The notes under the pieces are model-generated. The model did not search any database and had not been told where the DNA came from. It saw nothing but the letters and a program-made list of their open reading frames with translations. From contig CM040085.1 of assembly GCA_022496805.1 (NCBI GenBank), forward strand, positions 22,845,811 through 22,909,810: DNA of 64,000 bases, in the 5' to 3' direction. Position numbers and translations under genes: made by a program. Shown in pieces: positions 59,328-64,000 of the stretch (its first letter is position 1; each line of letters starts with the position of its first letter). This stretch comes from Pohlia nutans (Eukaryota; Streptophyta; Bryopsida; Bryales; Mniaceae).

Positions 59328-62300
59328 CTAATTGGCGCAGATTGTAGGTGGAATAGTGACGGCGAGTTGCTTGCGATGCAAGTCGTAAGAATACGCATCA
59401 GCAGGAGCTTGAGTCGTCAGGTGGAGTGATTTCAGCTTTGATGAGAGATTGTCCAAGTCTTGAAACTCTTCGGAGACGGGCGAGGTCAGTATGTCGGATC
59501 TGTCGGATCTGTCGGATCTGTGAGTACGACTCGGGGAGCTTGTGATGCGACTGCGGTAGCTGGTTCGGAAGCTCGTGATTCTTCGCCAGAACGTGGGACT
59601 CCGCGACGACGACGACGACTCGGAGTTGCTCGTGCGATCGGACGAAACGGAGGAGATCTCCGAGGAGGTTGGTGATGTTCTCGATGTTTTTGTCGATGTT
59701 GGCACGAGCTGCGTGATGGTTTTTGTCGATTGCCCGTTTCTCCGCATGCGCACGGCGTGGCATGACAGATGCTTCGTGTAGTACCTTCGACTTCGCATCG
59801 CCTTCCTGCGCAACAGTTGCCCGGCCACAACTCTTTAGGTTCCATGGATTTTGCATTGATCTCCCAAAATCCCTACTGAGCCGAGTTCTTATCGCAAAAT
59901 AGGTAAATCATGTTGCTAACAGGAGTGTCACAACTTTTCTGAGAAGTTTGATTGAGAACATGGGGAGAGAATCATGGAGCCAATCCTGACCAGAAGTTGT
60001 GACTCTCCTTGAGGCCATGTGAAGAATGAGAATGGCCACAGATTCTCAATTTTCTTCATGGTTTCTTAATCTTCACACCCGTTCTTCACTTCTAGAGGAG
60101 AAGAATGAAGTTTCTCAATCTTTAGAGAATGGGTCCTCCACAACTCAAGGAGAAAGTGCCATGTACGCATTCTTTGAAAATTGAAAATGGGAAGAAAGAG
60201 GTGTGACCCCCTAATGAAGAGGGTTCCAAGGCATTGAAGAATGTGTTCTTTGGATACTATATGCAAAAAGTTATGTCATTACCACCTCATATGATGAATG
60301 GATTCATATCTAGAAAACAAGGAAAAATGAAAATAAAAATTTGAAATGCAATTATTCCTTAAAAACTTCATTTGCATGATGTTGTATCTGTACCTAACAT
60401 TATTGAATTGTTCTTGCTTGGTCCTTTTCTATAATCCTTTTTAAAGGAAAAATCTTGAATTAAAGGTTTACAATGCTAATTTCTATTATTGAAGAATGAT
60501 GCCCCTACAGTAGTGCGGGAAAAAAGAAACCACTCAACAATGATATGTATCTAGAAAATACGTTCTACAAGTATTATATTACTAGTCAATTTGTAAACAA
60601 GGTCTTGACAAAGAATATTTGTATTGATTTTAGAATGAGATATAGAAAGGATCATATTTTTTGTAACTAGAAAAACTATGTTGTTATTGAAAACTATGAC
60701 TGAAACATGTTTTAAAATCTACATCACTTTCAACTACAGTAATAACTTATTATTATTTTGAGATACAAATTGTGAAATGGTTGATAAAGTCCTAATAAAA
60801 TGAGGTTTCATATAAAGATTGAGCTGCCGGTGATGAGTTCAAGTTTTATTTGGAAATGACAGAACACTAATACTTGAATATATGTTGAGGTGGTCCACAT
60901 CTTCCCAATCAATAGTTATTTTGTATCCCATTTTACTAGTAGGAATTCGGTACTTTGTGACTTGTTTATTTTGACTCAAACTGTCCCTTCCGGGTCCCTT
61001 AATTAGGACTTGATTATTTTTTAAATGGGTCACAAAGAAATATTTCAGTTACAAAAGACCAATCACAAATACAAACACAAACGACACAAAGGACTAAATT
61101 TCTACTACTTTTTTGATTTTGAGATTTCAGCCATCAAAATTTCATTAGTTTTGAACATGAATCAAGAAGAAACTAACATGAAGCAAGATTTCAAACAAAG
61201 GGCTTAAAACTTTTTAAGGTCAAGTTGTAAGCTTGAGGTATAAACCTGTCAAAGATGGCATACGTGGCACCGAGCGCTCGAAGCTCTTGCACAACTACAA
61301 CTCTAGAGCGAGCACCAGGAGCGATCCGCACGCTAAGCTTGACCTGCAATATCACGATCACGATCAATAGTAGTAAGAACTCCAGTCCCTTTTCAAGACC
61401 AGAGTGAATACAGTGTCCGTTCAACCCACCCGTGGTTGACCAATGGTGCAGGCCTACTTCCCCCTCTCGAAGGTAGACACTATCATATCACAACCTCAAA
61501 CAATCAGAGCAAGCAAAGCTCCAGGGAAGAAAATCATCAAGGACAGGCATTCTATGCTGCACAGGGTTAGGTTTTGCTTTGATTTACTTTTTTCTTCTCA
61601 CATTCTTCTCTTCTGCCGCTCTCCGACACCTTGCTTTCAAACGACTCCGTAGTCTTGTTCACCTCCAATTGCAGAAACTCTCGATTCACTCCATACAATG
61701 GGTCGGTGTTCGCCACCATCTTGTATCCGGCTGTGAATTTCAAGCGCAGATTAGTACTCTAATTGTTCCATGGGTGAAGTATCTCACTAAAAGACAAGTT
61801 TTCAAGGACTTCGGGGACCAAGTTTCACATTTCAAGTGCCAGCGTTTGAGAAAAAGTGGTGGAGATGTTGTCATGAAGTATGGAGGCTTCTCAAGCCCAA
61901 TACTTCATGGCAACTTCTCCCTAACCAATCAAATTCGTTCATGTTCAAGTCCATGGAACATACACAACTTCAAGGTCATGTATAACTACAAGCAGAGGCG
62001 TCGTTTCTCACTCTGGAGGATCCTGTTCATTGTCGCTTTTCACTGTACACGTTTGTCCTACGTGAAGAATCGCACTCACCAAATCCAACCAAAAAATTGG
62101 TGAGTGCGAAGTGGCGCCGTTTGACTCACATGAGTGAAAAACGACGCCTTCTCCTTGTAGTGTATGAGACAAACCTAAGTTCCAGTTTTCCCCTCCTCTT
62201 GCCTACTCCTCAAACCCATGGAACTTGGCTCTAACAGTAGGTCCCCAATTCAAAAGCATAGAACAGAGAGTAAACGTACTTGGACTGAAGATATGCTTAA

Positions 62301-63039
62301 GAACACCCAGAACAACGATCTCATCGCCAGGCCGAACCGCAACATGGATTGCCCAGTCCAACGCAACAAACGTCAGTTTCTTCTCCGCATCCACGATGAT
62401 CACAACGACGTTGGGCGCTTCAATTTCCATCTCCTCGTCCACACTGATCAAGCTTTGTTTCTCCTCCAGTTTCTGTTCTTCCACTGTGGGCGTGGACGGG
62501 AAATTGTCATAATTCTCATACTCCACCGAGTTTCTCGGGAACGCGTAGCTGTCAAATTTTCCAGGAGATTCTATGGGCTTCTTGAGGGGAGGCTCCAAGG
62601 CCTGTGGTGGCTTGGGGAGCGTGAACGTTTCGAAGGTGACAGAGGTGCGGTACACTTTGGTAGGGATGAATTCCGCGCTCTTGCTGGACAAGGATCGCTC
62701 CAGGCGCAACGACTGCAACGGGTGCAGAATCTCCGAGTGCGTGGGGCTGAAAATGGTCTCTAATGCAGTGAGCGCCTTGCCGCCTGGCGGATCCGTGGAA
62801 CTCGAAATGGTCCTGCGCAGAGTGCGACGCGACCGGGGCGTCAAACAACTGTCGCTGTCGTAGCTCACGCGCTGCAACGTCCTCCGGTCCTCGCTCAACT
62901 TTCGCCCCGCCTCGTCGTGGTCGCTGAAATCGTCAGCTGACGTTTCGTTGCTGCTCTCCACGTCCGTCGGCCATGGCGACGTCGAATCGCCGTTCCATGT
63001 GAAGGAGGACGTTCTCCTCGACCTCATACCTGGCGCCAT
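59328..63039 (-). CDS. USP-like domain protein with Ser-rich tail, no kinase domain
   Basis: Four minus-strand exons: 63039-62280, 61730-61588, 61343-61246 and 59805-59328, giving 492 residues. Residues 1 to about 205 are polar and probably disordered (RSRRTLRRTISSSTD). About 208-335 match the USP/adenine-nucleotide alpha-hydrolase-like domain found at the N-terminus of some plant receptor-like cytoplasmic kinases: PNVVVIIVDAEKKLTFVALD, PGDEIVVLGVLKHIFSPTGY, CEKKK-VKLSVRIAPGARSR and ELRALGATYAIFDR. RYYTKHLSCHAVRMRRNGQ follows as in that family. The tail is Ser/Thr-rich with a repeated SDR unit and ends at TAG (59328), without any kinase motif. Such domains are thought to bind nucleotide or sense stress; the role here is unknown. 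Codons split across introns rejoin correctly at all three junctions, which supports the model. Confidence 0.85.
59491..59523 (-). repeat. Nine-base tandem repeat within the USP-like gene
   Basis: GTCGGATCT-type units repeat three times on the plus strand and encode Ser-Asp-Arg repeats in the C-terminal tail of the protein. Likely length-polymorphic. Confidence 0.85.
61375..61490. repeat. Family C fragment in USP-like gene intron 2
   Basis: CTCCAGTCCCTTTTCAAGAC, GTGTCCGTTCAACCCACCCG and AAGGTAGACACTAT match other family C pieces near 57000 and 58980-59220. It occupies about half of the 244-base intron. Confidence 0.55.
61984..62162. mobile_element. CACTA MITE in USP-like gene intron 1
   Basis: The left end AACTACAAGCAGAGGCGTCG is a mutated CACTAC terminus, and the right is GCCTTCTCCTTGTAGTG. 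TAT flanks both sides. The interior matches the copy at 10566 (GTTTGTCCTACGTGA..., AAATTGGTGAGTGCG). Confidence 0.78.
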
Positions 63040-64000
63040 GAATCAACCGCTCTTCGTGTCTGTCCGACCCACACAAGGAAAAATGATCAATTCAACACGC
63101 TCCCAATCTTCACCAGCAACCTCAACTGGTACGTAACTGTATCTTCCATAGTATCTACGCCTGCTCCTTTTCCTTCGTAATTAATTCAATCTCCTTCATG
63201 CACTAAACAAGTCCCTCATTAAATGAAGTCAAAGTGCCGTTTCGAGAGCGGAACACCGTCCCATTCTGAAACTGCTCAAGTTTGCACCCGAACACGCATT
63301 CCTACACATGCTTTAAAGATCGCAGCTACACGCAACTGAGATAAACGCAAGGCTAGTACCCGAAATGAAGAAGCAAACGATGTGGCAAATAATGAAAATT
63401 CTTCAAGTGAAGGTGCAAACCACGATGAGCAAAGCGCGGCCTCAGTGGACTAGATAGAAGAACTTCTTGTTTGCTCAAGATTCACCAATCTATCACTGTG
63501 ATCGAAGCTCTGACACTGCAGACACTACGCATCAATGGCACTATGCATCCACACCAATTGCAAAGGCTGTAAGGAATGTGGTGTGTGACAGTTAACGGTT
63601 CTGTGCAGGACTCATTCCACGCTCATTCTATGATTGTGGCGAATGATTAAGGAAAGTCCGCTATCTCCGCAGCTCTAACCAACCGATTTATATAGCAAGG
63701 AGAATATGGATATCAAGAGGCTCGATCGGAAGAGCATGATTCTACTACTGCCCCTGGTTTGTGAAACGAAAACGGGAGCTAGCGGGCATCTTGTGTCCTT
63801 GCTCCCTGCAGGTAACACGAGTTGCTGAAATTGGGGGAAAAGCTGTGGGGTCATGGTCACAGGTGTGGATCTCTTATAGTAGAGGAGTTGTAAGACGACC
63901 CAGCTTGCTGCAAACAGTGCAACTCTGCTACTGTTTTCCCAAGCTGACGAAAGACGTCAAACCACATTCACATATTCAAGTCCACATTCACATATTCAAG
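63040..64000. other. Upstream region of the USP-like gene
   Basis: No ORF of note. It contains the presumed 5' untranslated region and promoter of the minus-strand USP-like gene. No distinct TATA element or known motif can be assigned with confidence. Confidence 0.4.
63962..64000. repeat. 20-base tandem repeat at window end
   Basis: CCACATTCACATATTCAAGT occurs at 63962-63981 and again from 63982, running off the window. More copies may follow. Confidence 0.85.

Noticed and set aside
59398..59856. 152-residue alternative minus-strand frame
   Set aside because: It overlaps exon 4 of the USP-like gene in another phase; the 59328 frame continues the family motif RYYTKHLSC across the splice junction.
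61579..62103. 174-residue plus-strand open frame
   Set aside because: It overlaps the antisense of USP-like exon 2 and runs into a CACTA MITE; no domain.

Overview
This is nuclear DNA from a land plant. The six genes I can build are split into short exons by GT-AG introns, and they are typical plant genes: a plastid CSP41-type RNA-binding protein, an F-box/kelch-type protein, an RCC1-family protein, Golgi tether subunit COG1, the ER-associated degradation factor HRD3/SEL1L, and a plant USP-like (adenine-nucleotide alpha-hydrolase-like) domain protein. Gene density (about one per 10 kb), AT-rich spacers, abundant short non-autonomous DNA transposons and the absence of any recognisable LTR-retrotransposon reading frame would fit a bryophyte or other early-diverging plant. 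That placement is an inference; the sequence alone does not fix the species.

Layout: 1-4 kb, repeats and the CSP41B promoter region. 4.0-7.5 kb (+), CSP41B in ten exons. 8.3-9.7 kb, possible gene debris and a foldback element. 11.3-13.4 kb (+), F-box gene in two exons. 16.3-20.3 kb (-), RCC1-family gene in six exons. 20.4-33 kb, gene-poor and repeat-rich. 33.0-38.1 kb (-), COG1 in six exons. 38.1-46.5 kb, nested transposable elements. 46.5-52.1 kb (-), HRD3A in eight exons. 52.2-59.3 kb, repeats. 59.3-63.0 kb (-), USP-like gene in four exons. 63.0-64.0 kb, its upstream region. Exon boundaries were derived by hand from splice consensus, reading phase and remembered family sequence, and all coding lengths close in frame. 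The genes do not form an operon or a pathway cluster; they are independent housekeeping or regulatory genes.

The most unusual content is a large set of non-autonomous elements that begin TTAA-CCY and end RGG-TTAA. Two of them are inserted inside copies of related elements, and aligning the hosts with uninterrupted copies shows that exactly one TTAA was duplicated. TTAA target duplication with CCY termini is the hallmark of the piggyBac superfamily. These elements sit in introns of CSP41B (four introns), RCC1, COG1 and HRD3A and fill much of the spacers. Other points of interest: a probable U12-type intron in the RCC1 gene whose 3' end appears to be GG, a GC-AG intron in CSP41B next to one of these elements, and several long hairpins that could be small-RNA precursors.
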